In this document: one piece after another, positions 23,801 to 36,260 of the stretch
Layout: every line of letters starts with the position of its first letter
Position numbering within the stretch: position 1 is the first letter of the stretch
Assembly (NCBI GenBank): GCA_024138025.1
Contig: JAMXBD010002798.1
Location: 1 to 64,000, forward strand
Direction: 5' to 3'
DNA length: 64,000 bases
From: Combretum micranthum
Taxonomy: Eukaryota; Streptophyta; Magnoliopsida; Myrtales; Combretaceae
The notes under the pieces: generated by a model
What the model was told of the DNA's origin: nothing
The model's input: the letters and a program-made list of their open reading frames with translations, nothing else
Database searches by the model: none
Made by a program: the position numbers and the translations under genes

Positions 23801-26228
23801 TGTGGGTAATCTTTGAGGGTTTAATTGTGTTTGTTTGGTAGCTAATTAATGCTATTTATGCGTGTAAAATTAGGAGCTTAAATTGTGTAAAAATCGGGTC
23901 AAAATCTGTTGAAATTTGTAGTGTGAAAATTTGAAATTTCTGGAACAATTCATCTTGATTTTTGGACAGATTTGAATCCGATTTTCTCATTAATTATTGG
24001 TATGTAAAGTGTCCATTTAAAGGCTCCCTATTGGTGTTTAATTGGTCAAAAATATCAGCTCATTGAAGCCTAGGAATATTGCAAAATTCGGAGCTAAATC
24101 AGAGGTTGAGATTATATTTTCTGCTGCAGTATTTGTTGTTGTTTTTCCACCCTTGCTGCAGCTTTTTCAACAAGGATTTGGACAATGTCTTAGAGTTAAT
24201 TTTGAATTGGATTTCTTCTTTATTTAATGAAGATCTTAGCTGTTATTTTGTGGTTAGTTTGGGTGTTATTTTCTTGTTGAAATTGTGTTTAAATTAGACA
24301 ATTCGGATGTGAATGCTGCAGTGTTTGTGTTTGAATTTCCTCCACTGCAGCTGCTGTTCGGTGAACTTTTCAAAGCCATTTGATGTTGATTTGGTTGTTT
24401 ATTTAAGTTAAAATTCTTAATATTTAATGTTGATCTGATGTGGATTGTTTTAATTGGATTTTATGTCATTTTCCAGTTAAACTTTGGATGTAAGAAATGG
24501 ATCAAGGCTGGACGAATTTCCACTGCTGCAGTCGAGAACCAAATTCTATTGATGCTCTATTCTCCCATCCGATGTTGCTCTGTTTCCATCGAGCAGTGCT
24601 GTGCGTGTGCGTGGAGATGTGCGTGCTCGATTGATCGCTGCTGCCTTGCGTGAAGTGAAGTCTGATTGCACGTGGAAATGGACTTCATCTTGCTCGTGGA
24701 AATCCAGCAGCGCATGAAGAAAAGCAGCTGTGGCGTCCAAGAGAATTCCTCCAGTGTGAAGATGTGTGGACCTTCTGTAGCGCGTGGGATTCCCTTGTTC
24801 GGTCATCAGCTATTTGTGCGTGGAAAGATTTGCCAGCAGCTTGTGCCGACCGAGTCCTTTGTGCTGTGTGTGGGAATAACAATCTGCTACTGACTCCTTT
24901 GCTGCTTGTGGGACAGTTATGCCCAATGCCCTTTCCACGTGGTTTCATTAAACTAAATTGTCCCCTGCTTATCCGATAATTGCCTTGTAGCGTGATCAGT
25001 TTTCCCTTCTTTATTTATTTATTTATTTGTTTAATAATTATTAACTAAAATATATTAGCAATTATTAATTTATAAACGTATATCTATACCCGTTACGTAT
25101 AAGTTTTATCGAGATAAAATTATCTAAGCTACTGCAAAAACTCTGGATTATTTATATTTTCAAATTTTTTGTTTAAAGTTTACACGATTAATTATTTTTA
25201 GTATTTTAACTTATATGAATAAAATTTTCAAGTTCAATAAATTAATTTGGGAACTTAGTCATAATGAATTCAGAATTTCCTAAAAAGTAAAACAGTGGGT
25301 TTGGAATTTTTGTTTTAGATCTGGATTAATGTTTATTGATTGGTTTTGGTGTCCATTATGTATTTATAATCCTAGTAATTCATCTTTAGATTATCGTTCT
25401 ATACCAAAAGTACTGTTAATAGATTATATTTATTGGGTTTGAAATTTAGGATTACTTCTAATTATATCGTGAATTATTAGTTCAAGATACGAAATCTCAT
25501 TTTTTGTATCTATTAAAGTCAAAGAAATTTTTATTCGGGTTTTTCAAACTATGAATGAGTTTATTACAATTCATAGATCTATTCTAGGATTTTTGTCGAA
25601 TCATGTATTTGGTATTAGTTTCATATTTGCTAATTTGTTCATGTTCTAGTTATGAAAATTATTAAAGGTTACGTTAACAATTCAGGATTTTAATTTTTAA
25701 AAGCTTAAAACCTTTTTAATTAAAATATTAGTGTAATTTGAATATTCATTTAAGATCTAGTTTCTTAGATATTGATCTATTTTACTAAATATTATATTTT
25801 ACCATATAGACGTTATTTATACTAATTTGTTATTAGCAACATATTTTTATCTAGGGCTACTCAATATTGTCATCATTTTAAAAATAGTTTGAACACTATT
25901 ATTTCATTATTTAACAAGTGTCGGATTTATTTTCTAAGTATTGAACTTAAGAAAAAAGAATTCAATAACTTTATATTAATGATTACTTTATCGTTGTTTT
26001 ATAAATTATTTGAAATCATAGAAGTTACAGTTTGTATTTCAAAAAGTTTTATTGGTAACGGTTTTAATCTTTCTAATTATAATCAAATTCATTTACACTT
26101 TAACAATTTTTAAATCGAGAAAAAAATTTGAAGTGATTTTTACTACTTGTTCCAATTATTCTAAATAATCGAATATTACATTTTTAGTATTTGTTAAAAT
26201 CAAGTTACGTAAAATTAGGGGGATTACA
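20809..26228 (-). repeat. LARD 5' LTR (uninterrupted, 5.42 kb)
   Basis: This is the best complete copy of LTR family B. On the minus strand it starts TGTAATCCCCCTAATTTT and ends GAGTCGTGACA. It contains the AAT-rich stretch (about 22460-22740), the GC-richer island (about 24480-24960) and AT-rich flanks. Small open frames in it are conserved only as far as the LTR sequence itself is and are not regarded as genes. Confidence 0.85.
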
Positions 26229-27603
26229 AATAGAGAGAGAGAAAAATCTTCAAGAAGGAGATGGAAGAAGGAATGAAGATCATGGAATTGGACACAACGG
26301 GAACCTTGCTAAAGGGCAACAAAATTTGCCAGTTCTTGTTATGGCTAATGATAATCCTCCTTATCCGATAGCAGGAAATGAGATTCACAGACCTATGTGG
26401 GAGTACTTTATGCCCATAGTTTATGGAGTTGCACCATCCATTGATTGGCCCGCTATTCATGCAAACAACTTTGAGTTGAAGGCAGCTTTGATACAAATGG
26501 TGCAAGTAGATCAATTTGGTGGAGGAAGTTTTGAAAATCCACATGACTATCTGAAGAATTTCCTACAGATTTGTGCTACCATAGAGAGTAATGGGGTTTC
26601 TAATGATGTTATTCGCCTTCGACTGTTCCCTTTTTCACTTAGAGACAAGGCGAGAAGTTGGTTAAATGCTTTACCCCCACACTCTTTAATAAGTTGGGAT
26701 CAATTGGCACAACAATTTTTGGAACAATTCTTTCCTCCTAACAAGACAATCCAACTGTGGAACAAAATCTTTTCCTTTCGACAGTATGAAGGCAAAGCCC
26801 TATATGAATTGTGGGAAAGATTTAAAGAGCTCCTCGGACGTTGCCCCCATCATGGAGTCTCTCTTCATGATCAGATGAGAATCTTCTACATAGCTCTTGG
26901 AGATCAACTGAAGACGATGATTGATGCGACGGCAGGTGGGAGCTTGATGTACAAGAGTGCTTCAGAGGCTTATGATTTAATCAACGGGTTGGCAAGAACA
27001 ACTTTTCACTAGCATAGTGAGCGGAATAAGTCAAGAACGGTGAGTGCTATTTATGAATCAGAGACAGTTTCCAAACTTCAAGCACAAGTGGCATCACTTA
27101 CTAAACAAATGAACACGATGCAACCTATGTCAAGTGCGTAATCTAGTCATATGCCAAGAATGAATGAAATGCCTCATGGTGGTCCTCCAATGAGTTATTC
27201 AAATTATTCTATAGGAAATTCTTATGTTTTTTTTGCAGGTATGGAGCAAATGAACTTCGTGAACATGTATGATAGAGGAGCTAGGAACTACAATCCATAC
27301 TCAAATACATACAATCCAGGTTAGAAGGATAATCCAAGATTGAGATGGAGAGATGAAAATGCTCCTAGAGCATTACCACCACCACCCATGAGTCAACATC
27401 AGTCATTTCCACAAAAAGAGAAGGACCAAAGTGATACTACAATTGAGCTCCTACAAGCTTTGCTAGAGAAGTCCAACAACCAAGAAGCCACCATTCATGA
27501 CTTGCAAAAGCAGTTGGATCAACTATCCCAATCATCTAGTAGTTGCCCAATTGGAGCACTACCTAGTGCTGCAGAGACGAATCCTAGTGATCAAGCTGAA
27601 TGA
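26229..27603 (+). pseudogene. Athila-type gag, main part
   Basis: This is the capsid-type gag of an Athila-lineage Ty3/gypsy retrotransposon. Recognisable pieces in order: ANDNPPYPI, the FELKAALIQMVQ helix, GGGSFENPHDYLKNFLQIC, the core RLRLFPFSLRDKARSWLNAL, WDQLAQQFLEQFFPPNKT, YELWERFKELLGRCPHHG, and MIDATAGGSLMYKSASEAYDL. Stop codons interrupt at 27010 (tag) and later, but the same frames go on through NPYSNTYNPG and a C-terminus with QNPIG-like ALPSAAETNPSDQAE, matching the usual gag end before protease. The start is split off at 8682-8783 by the LARD, and the joined frame is shifted. Protease and polymerase are not found. Confidence 0.8.
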
Positions 27604-27836
27604 TCCAATGTGAAAGCAAAATAAGTCAACATAGTTGAGAATGAAGAGGATGAGAATCCTAAGATAAATCCTTTGAGTAGAACATTTAAGGATTATGATA
27701 TTGACAAAGAGGTGAAACCAACTTTTGACTTTGGAATTGAAATCCAAGTTTTGGATGGTTCAGGTAATGAGGTAAGAAGAAAGTTTGTCAAAGAGGATTT
27801 ATCAAGGGAGACTCAATAAGAAATAGCTGGGAAGTA
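27604..27836 (+). other. Junction segment between Athila gag and CACTA remnant
   Basis: The sequence reads partly open (VENEEDENPKINPLSRTFKDYDIDK and FGIEIQVLDGSGNEVRRK) but matches neither Athila protease nor a CACTA protein that I recognise. The Athila gag ends here without its pol genes, so a deletion or recombination junction must lie in or near this stretch. Confidence 0.35.
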
Positions 27837-28151
27837 GTGAAAGAAATTGAACAATTGGCTAGGAATGAAGATGATGCAAATTTGTTAACTGATGTGGAGG
27901 CTCGATTAGCAGATGAGATCTTAGTTGAACATTTTATATTAAATGGTGATGGAGGAAATGAGCTGCATTTAGTAATAGATTGTGATGTTGATGTGTTATT
28001 GAGAACTGATGTAGGTCATGAGACTGTCGATGGGGACGTTATTAAAAGAACAGTGCAAGCATCTGAACATATAGAGCATGATGTCGGTATTGAATTCAGT
28101 GAATATGAGGATGAGAAGCTAGTGGATTATGATAGTAGCGACGGAAATTGA
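27837..28151 (+). pseudogene. Putative C-terminus of CACTA first transposase gene
   Basis: This 104-residue acidic frame ends LLRTDVGHETVDGDVIKR...SEYEDEKLVDYDSSDGN. Plant CACTA (En/Spm) transposase genes end in a similar acidic tail with an 'xRxDV...VD' phrase and D/E/S-rich last residues, and it lies directly upstream of a TNPA-like gene, as expected for CACTA gene order. The rest of the transposase is absent. The match is by pattern only, and an unrelated acidic protein remains possible. Confidence 0.35.
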
Positions 28152-30093
28152 ATACTTGTCTTTTTTTCTTTTTAAAAAAATTTACCTCCTTAATTACGCT
28201 TGCAAGGTCAATTTTTCTTTTTTTAAGGCGATGATATTAACATAAGCTTTTGCATGTTGAATGATACGTTGCCAAGCTATTATGTTGTCTATTTTCTAAT
28301 GACTAACTTATGCCACCTTTGTTCGATTTTAGGATTATAATGGCTGTGATAGAAGGAATGTTCAAAGGAGGGAGGGAGAACTAAACGGGATGCTCGACTA
28401 CCTATTCGTGATGAGTCGAATTCTCACCATTCTAGGATGATACGCGTCAATCACAACAACACAACCATCCATCTAATCCTTTTGAATCCTCAGGTATTCC
28501 CTTTGGACATATCATTAAAGTAGAATAAGTTAATATAAATTACTAATACAAATTGGTTTTTTGTTCTACTACAGCAAATGACACTCCACATGGTCAAGTT
28601 ATCAACATTAGTCCAACAAATGCATCCTTACAGGGTAGCAATTCAGCCAATCAGAACCACACTCCAGGTAAGTGGTGAAACTAGCATATGAATGTAGAAG
28701 ATGGTTTTGGAAAATCAATTACCTGTTTTTGAGAACTCTTTATTGTATGGACTATAAAAGATATAAAAGTGGTTGTATTTTGTGTTTACTCAGTTTTTTA
28801 GCATTAGCTTAATGTGCCTTGAGAATGGTGAATTGAAAAGTGAATGAGTTCGTGGAAGTTTCTACTAGCTATTTGACAATATCCCTATAAACTATGGAAT
28901 TAATACCATCCCTAGTTTAAAATCTTCTAATCAATACAATAATAAATAGGTTAACTTTAGGTGTAAATAACACTTTTCAACAATACTTCTATTTCTAACT
29001 CTATTCCCACTATCCTTGTTGAGTTTTTAGCTATGAAAATTAACATATGTGATGTATTTTTTGTTTTCCTATTAAATGTAGAGAATGAAGCTCCAAGTAT
29101 ACGGGAAATGAACAATGGTCAAGTAGATAGGTCCCAAGAGCACAACCACCGTTTAATAATACTGAATCTCTTGGTATGCTTTATAATTATATGAAATAAA
29201 TTATTGAAAGTGTGCAAGTGAAAAAACATTCTCTTATAATTGTCGCAATTGAGAGCTCAACACAATCTGTTGATAAGAGAAGTGTATATCATGGTCAAGC
29301 ACTTGAGCGAGAGAATATGAAGCGAAAGGGAAAAATGCTAGTTGAGTTTACTACATCTGGAAGACGTCTTGTTTCAGCATATCAATACTCAAAATTAGCA
29401 TCTGAGATACGGAAAGCACGTAGGGACTTGTTGCCTCTTTATGGTGAAGATTGGAGAATGTTAGATATAGTGGAGAAACAACGAGCTTGGGAGAGAGTCA
29501 AGGTAAAATACAGATTAAACTTTCCTTTTATATTACTTACTTGTTATGTGATGTTACTAATCATTCTTTTGTCTTAACTGACATGGTTGATGTAGAATCG
29601 ATTGAATATTGATGATGTAGTGAACAATGACAATAAATTTGCTCCTATTGACAAAGAGATGGGGAGTGTGCTTAGAAATCATCGAAGTAAAACTACGAGG
29701 AGATGGATGGAGATTGGTGATGTAGCAAGACCTAAAGGATCGAATGACGATGATTAGAAGAAGATGACGGAAAAATGGACTAAAGCGATTGCAGAAGAGA
29801 GGGCAATTTTACAATCTAACAAGCCATCCAAGAAGGTAAACTCTACATACTCATTTTTCTTGGGATTTCAAGTAATAACTACATAAATATGTAACTGTTT
29901 TTAATAAATACAGGACCAAATCAATGATTGGGAGAGAAGTACGTAGTTGTGTCAAATACTTGCATAGGTCTGACTCTTGATCATTTAAGAGTAGAAGGAA
30001 TAAGCACGTAAGTAGCAACTCATATAATTTCTAACATGTAATAGTAAGCTTACTCAAGTGTTTAATATTTTTCTAATATATATATGTATGTAC

Positions 30094-33000
30094 TGTCACG
30101 ACTCTAATATGGGGGCCTAACAGGATTTATCTAAAGCCATCATATCACGTGTGCACCCTTAACATGAGAGCCATCTTGTATGTCAGTGTATACAAGACTC
30201 TATTTATTTATAAATGTTTATCATACAAATGATATAATATATTACAGTATTTTAACTATGGAATCCGATTTTTCAATTTCTACCAAGATCGCAGAGAATT
30301 GGTATCTCCCACCAAATAGTGAAATTAGGTTTCCAAACTACAACATACAAAATTCAAAATTCATATAATTTACATTCTAAGTTTACATATCCTATATCTC
30401 TATCTTCAATAGAGTTCGTTGGAGAAGCTCTCTTCGCACATTCCTAACCCAATCTCAGCTAGTAATAATCCTACATAAAAACTGTAAGGGGGTGAGCGAA
30501 CCACGGGCTCAGTGAGTTCATTCCTCACTACTACCGGTCACACAAGTTATCAAACATTAATTATACACTCATGCAAATCTATCTACACACAATATGAATG
30601 CATACGTGATGAATACAAGAAACACATCTATGGGGGTCCGGAACCATAGCCGATGTAGATTTACCTGTCTACATTTTAGTTGTCTCTCATACTTACCCGC
30701 ATAGGACACCTTGCCTTACCCGTACGAAGCTGTCCGGTGGTAGCGTCCATCTAGACTCACCCAATGCTTAACCGCCATTGGTAACAACAAATATTCCCTA
30801 ATGTGTTCACGTGATTTACGCTGGTTAATATTTAAATATATATAATGCCAATTTAATGGCGATTTTCACTAATCATCACCAATCTATAGTGAATCAGGCA
30901 AATAAATGCCAATTCGAACCATCACCTATTAAAGGTGAATCCGGCGGATAGACCCTAACTCAAGTAACATCTATCGCCCAATGTTGTTAGAACTGGACCG
31001 GGGTTTGACCCGGACAAGCTAGGGGGTCAGGGGTCGAAGGGTCGGACCGGGTTCAACCAGGGGTTGAACCGGGGTCACGAAAAAATAAAAGTATAAGGAA
31101 TAATTTAATTATAAAATACCAATATATGTGTAATCACTCAATTAAATCTATATTTGGATCAAATTCAACAATTAATTATTAAATAAATATAATTTAATGA
31201 TTATATTTTATAAATTTATAATAAAGTATGAATAAATATTTAAATTTCTAATTTTTTATTTTTATTTTTTTGAATCTAGGTCAACTGGTCCAGGTCGACC
31301 GGTTCAACTTGGTTCGACCCGGGTCAATCCAGGTTTCATCAGTTCGTTCTAAAAATGAGTTTTAGGTGAGACCCAGCCCAGCATTAGTACCAGTTCCAGC
31401 CGAACCCGGTCGAACCGGCAGGTTTTGACAACCATGCTATCGCCACGTGACTAGTGGACCCCGACTCAGGCAACATCCACTGTCACAACAATACTCAGAA
31501 ATATCCCATACTCATTTCATAAACTCTTTTAGCAGAAATTCTTCCTTTTCAAAGGATATAAAAGTAACCTAGAATATTCCCAATCGGATTTCTTTAAAAA
31601 AATACATTTCAAAATACTTTTGATTTCAAATTCGGGACATTTCCTACAAGGGGATGAAGCACATGCGATGAGTATATCCAATTAGTTTAGTTGAATTATT
31701 ATCTTTATCCATTTATTCAGGTGATCATGTGGATGATAACACTCACATCAATCAGTCATTCCATACAAGCAATACAATCAACATAACAGCAAACAGTAGC
31801 AATCACAAGCAAATAGTAGATCATCAGAATTTCCTCACCTGTGGTCCTCGCTAAATTGTTCTATAAGTTACTAGCAGTCCGGAAATTGATCTATTTTCCT
31901 ATGAAAGGAAATAATAGATATTTATTATTGGATTATTTCTGTAAGAGAAGTCTTCCTATAATTAAAGGCGTTGATCTCTATCGTTGGATATTAAACTAAG
32001 CCCGTCATATAAATTACTATGTTGTTTAATAATTTAATTGAATCTTTATAGGTGCCTAATTATTCTGTTTCGGTATTTGATACAGTTTTTATTAAGGTTT
32101 TAATCCCTATAGTAGAGAATATTTGTCTATATTTTGTTTCTCTTGATATCTATATTATTAATTAAGGAGTTTGTCTTTCTTTAAGTCCTACTGTATTTAG
32201 TAGAAGAGTTTTATTTATTTATTTATTTATTTATTAATTCTTTGCCTATCAACCTTATCTGTCTCTCAAATTGGTATTTTTATTTATTTAAGGGTATATT
32301 CTAATGTCTATACCTTCCAAAATCATAAAATCGTATGTCTATGGAGTTTAGATATATCAACTTTTTATTGTACTTAAATTTTTATTTCTATTACAAAACA
32401 AACTAAGTTTAGTAACATAAAATTATCAGTAATACTAGTTTTGAAAAGTCAATATCAATATTAGTAATAAATACAAGTATAATAATAGCAACTATCTTCA
32501 TGCTATTAATAAATAATAATAGTAGTGGCAAAATAACAATAGAATTATTGATAATGTAAATATAGTAACCTTAATGTAAAAATAACAGTATAAATAATCC
32601 TAATGACTCGTGATGAAAATATCAATAATACGGAATATTATAAACAGTAGTAATAATAATAGTAATAATTAAACTATATCAATAGAAATAGCAGTAACCT
32701 TAGTATTAGTTTATTGAGATTTGAAAATTGAGTGAATTTCTATTTGTGATTTCTTATTCGTTTTAAATCCGATTTCATTGTCTAAATAGTCGATTTGATA
32801 GTACTCAAGGAGTACTTTATAGTAGTGGAATTATTTTCAAGAAAAAACATTTGTACAATTTTTAAATTTATGAAATACATGCATAGATTTCAAGTGAATC
32901 CTAACAATTGTAGTCAAAACTTGCTTTGATCATATCTAACTCGTTTCTAGTCCGTTTTTGATGAATGAATAGTCTTTTCATAGTATTTTCCGAGTACAAA

Positions 33001-36000
33001 CCATTAGTGGTCTTAGTTTTATCAAACAAAGTCATTAAAGGGACGAAAAAGACAAGAACATCCCGCTCTGCTCGCACAAGTCTGGCAGCGGTAAATTGAT
33101 TTTTGTTTTTGCAATATCTAATTCGTTTCTTATCCGTTTTTAACAAATAAATAGTCGATTTCATAGGATTTTTCGTGTTCTTTCCATTGGTGGGGTCGTT
33201 TTTGTCTTATAATAAACACATCAATATAGTTTATTCATTCTTTCCAACGAGTTTCATGAGTTATTTAAAGTTTGATTTAGTTTTGTTGTAGTTTAAGTAT
33301 GGTTTTGTTTTTTTTTTTTTATTGGATTTGAATTTCTATACTTAAAAATCTTCAAGTTGTAGTATTTATATATATACTAATAATCTATATAACATAAATA
33401 TACTATTAGACTAATCTTGATAAATTTATAAGACAAATTCTTATAAATCAACATAATGAGTATTTGAACTTAATGTAATTCTTACCTTGATTGGATAATA
33501 GAATGAACTTAGCTCTTCATTCTTGATGAAATTATTGATCTATAGAGAAAGGTTAGAAAGTGAGTAACTTAGGAAAAACTAATCTAGCTAAACTAACATA
33601 GATATCTATTTGATTTTCTTATCTTGTTGAGTCTAGATTCCATCTTGAATCTATGATAAACCAAGGCCATTCAACTTGGTTTTTTGATGTTGTTGAAGGA
33701 AGGGATTTGGTATTTTTGGATGTGGTTGATGCTTGGATAGGTTATATGAAGTAGGGTAAAGTTTATATTTGCTTTAGAACTCCTCAAAGGTTGTCTAGGT
33801 GGATGAATATGCAAGGTGAAGAGGGCTGGTCGCATTTTCCTTTGTAGCTATATTTTTAGAGTGAATTTGTGAGAGTTGAGAGCTAAATTTGTAACTAACT
33901 CAAGCCTATATATATGTACTAATGTTAGGTTAGAGTTAGGACACAAAAGAGGGTGTTTTGGACTTATTAAATTCAAGTTTTCTGATGTTAATTTTCGGGT
34001 AGAAATTTCATGCGAATTCGAGGATGAATTTTTGATGAATTTGTGTGAAATTTGTGGCTGATTCCAAAGGCCATTAAATGTGTTTGTTTGGTAGTTAATT
34101 AAGGTTGTTTATGTGTGTAAAATAGGGGCTCAAGTTGTAAGAAAATTGGGTCAAAAATTGGATCAAATCTAAGGTTGAAATTGGAACTCTGTTGCAGTTT
34201 GCTTTGTTGTATTTCTCTTGCTGCAGCTATTCTGTTTGAAATTTTCTAGGCAAATTTGGAGTTGTTTTTGTTGCTTTTTAAGTTGAAATTCTTGACATTA
34301 AATGTTGATTTCATGTGGAATTTTTGTATTGGATTATATATCATTTTCATTTGAATTTTTAAAGCTCAAAATTGGATCAAGTGTTGGACAGAATTCGCTG
34401 GAATTCCTGCAACTGACAATTCCACTGCAACGTAACTTCCTCTGTTTTGACATGGATGATATATTATGCGTGAAGTATGGTGTGTGCGTGGAAGATGCGT
34501 GGACTGCTGCTACGTGTGAAGGATTCTCCTACTGCTTGCGTGTGGAGAACAGCTCGGTCAACTGCAACGCTTAGGACAAACCGCACCGATCCTTCTACTG
34601 CTTCCACAATTTCTTGTGTTGTGCGTGGATTCCAGCATGTACAATGTGAACGGCTGATGCATGGCCTTCCTTGCTCCAGTTGATAACCACTGATGTGAAC
34701 TGCGTGGAGTCCAGCAGCTATTTAGCTTCCTTTGTTCTCATTGAAATTCCAGCCGCGAAGTTCTCTGTCTTGCGCGTGGACAGTCCTCCTACATCGGTCC
34801 TCTGCTCCAGTGTGATTCACCTTTGCTGCAGCTGGCTCCTCTGTCTCCGTTGAAAATTGCGGTTCTGGTGATGCGTGGCATTTCAATCTACCGCTGAATC
34901 ATGCTGCTATGCATGGAGATAAGGAGCTACAACAGCCTCATCTTCATACGTGGAACTCTATTTCCTCTGTTTTCGTTGAAAATTGCAGCTACTGATGCGG
35001 GTACTTTGGCCAATATCTCAACTTTTGTTTCCTCTACTCCGTGATTCTTTATTTGTTATATATATATATATATTTGTTTGTGATTTGCTTATTAGTTTGA
35101 TTAGTTTATTTTAACTAATATTAATGCATATGTATATGTATTTAATAATCATGTAAGGGTTTCATTTTTAAAAGTTTATCTATGTTTCTACCATTTCTCT
35201 GGAGTAATTATATACTCAAATTTTAAGTTTAAAGTTTTCATGATTAATCATTTTTAGTATTCTAATTTACGTGGTTAAATCTTTCAAGTTTAATAAATCG
35301 AATTAGGAACTAAGTTTTAATGAATTTGGAATTCCTTTACAAGTATAACAACGGTTTTGAAATTTGGGGTTACTTCTAATTATATCTCGAATTATTAGTT
35401 CAAGATACGAAATCTCGTTTTTGGTATCTATTAAAGTCAAAGAAATTTTTATTCAAGTTTTTCAAACTAGGAATGAGTTTATTACAATTCATAGGTCTAT
35501 TTTAGGGTTTTTGGTTGAATCATATATTTGATATTAATTTCACATTTACCCATTTGTTTATTTGCTAGTTGTGAAAATTACATTGGCAACTCAGGATTTT
35601 AATTTCTAAAATCTTTCAATCTTTTAATTAGAATATTAGTGTAATTCAAATATTTATTTAAGATCTAAATTCTTAGATATCGATCTATTTGTGATTTATC
35701 GTATCTTTTGTTAATTATAGTGTTTTGTCTTTAGTCTATATTTTTATAACTTGTAAGTTCTAAGAATTAATCATCTGTTATTGTGATTTAAATTTAAGGT
35801 TAGCTATGATTTGTTTATTAGACTATTGATCTTTACTAAACGTCATGTTTTACTGTATAGGAGTTATTTATACTAATTTGTTAATAACAACTTATCTAGG
35901 CTACTTAATAGTGTTAACATATTAAAAATAGTTTGAACACTATTATTTCATTATTTAACAAGCGTATGATTTGTTTCCTAAGTATTGAACTTAAGAATTC

Positions 36001-36260
36001 AGTAATTTATATTAACGATAGGTTTATCATCGTTTTAAGTTATTTGAGATCATATTTGTTACAGTTTTGTATTTCGAAATATTTTTTTGGTAACGATTTT
36101 AACCTTTCTAATTACAATCAAATTCATTTTCACTTTAACATTTTTAAATCGAAAGTAATTTGGAGTGATTTTTACTACTTGTTCCAATTATTCAATATGA
36201 TTCTATATTACATTTGTAGTATTTGTTAAAATTAGATTACGTAAAATTAGGGGGATTACA
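30094..36260 (-). mobile_element. Solo LTR, family B, in the CACTA TNPA-like gene
   Basis: It begins TGTCACGACTCTAATATGGG and ends TTAGGGGGATTACA, both edges identical in type to the LARD LTRs, and is flanked by a perfect 5-bp duplication TGTAC (30089-30093 and 36261-36265). There is one LTR only and no interior, so it is a solo LTR. At 6167 bp it is longer than the LARD LTRs, partly because of a nested MITE at 30979. CACTA sequence resumes immediately after it. Confidence 0.9.
30979..31436. mobile_element. hAT-like MITE nested in the solo LTR
   Basis: A 458-bp insert flanked by a perfect 8-bp duplication CTATCGCC (30971-30978 and 31437-31444), the target length of hAT transposons. The ends are imperfect inverted repeats: CAATGTTGTTAGAACTGG on the left and, reversed from the right, CATGGTTGTCAAAACCTG, both followed by CCGG-rich sequence with 'ggttcaacc' and 'ggtcgaccgg' words. 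The middle is AT-rich and non-coding. Other family-B copies lack it. It depends on a hAT transposase from elsewhere. Confidence 0.8.

Larger units (their letters stand above)
8784..26228 (-). mobile_element. LARD: LTR retrotransposon with ~5.4-kb LTRs and a short non-coding interior
   Basis: Two long direct repeats, 8784-18974 (after removing a nested insertion, about 5.46 kb) and 20809-26228 (5.42 kb), share both edges (TGTCACGA/C... and ...GGGGGATTACA) and are collinear throughout. Between them are 1834 bp with an initiator-tRNA-Met-type primer-binding site beside the right LTR and a purine tract (minus strand AAGGGGGGAAGGA) beside the left one, so the element runs on the minus strand. Flanks are aatgg and aatag, a 5-bp target duplication with one mismatch. 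No gag or pol is recognisable inside. Giant LTRs with a non-coding core define large retrotransposon derivatives, which depend on enzymes from other elements. The insertion splits an Athila-type gag. Confidence 0.85.
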
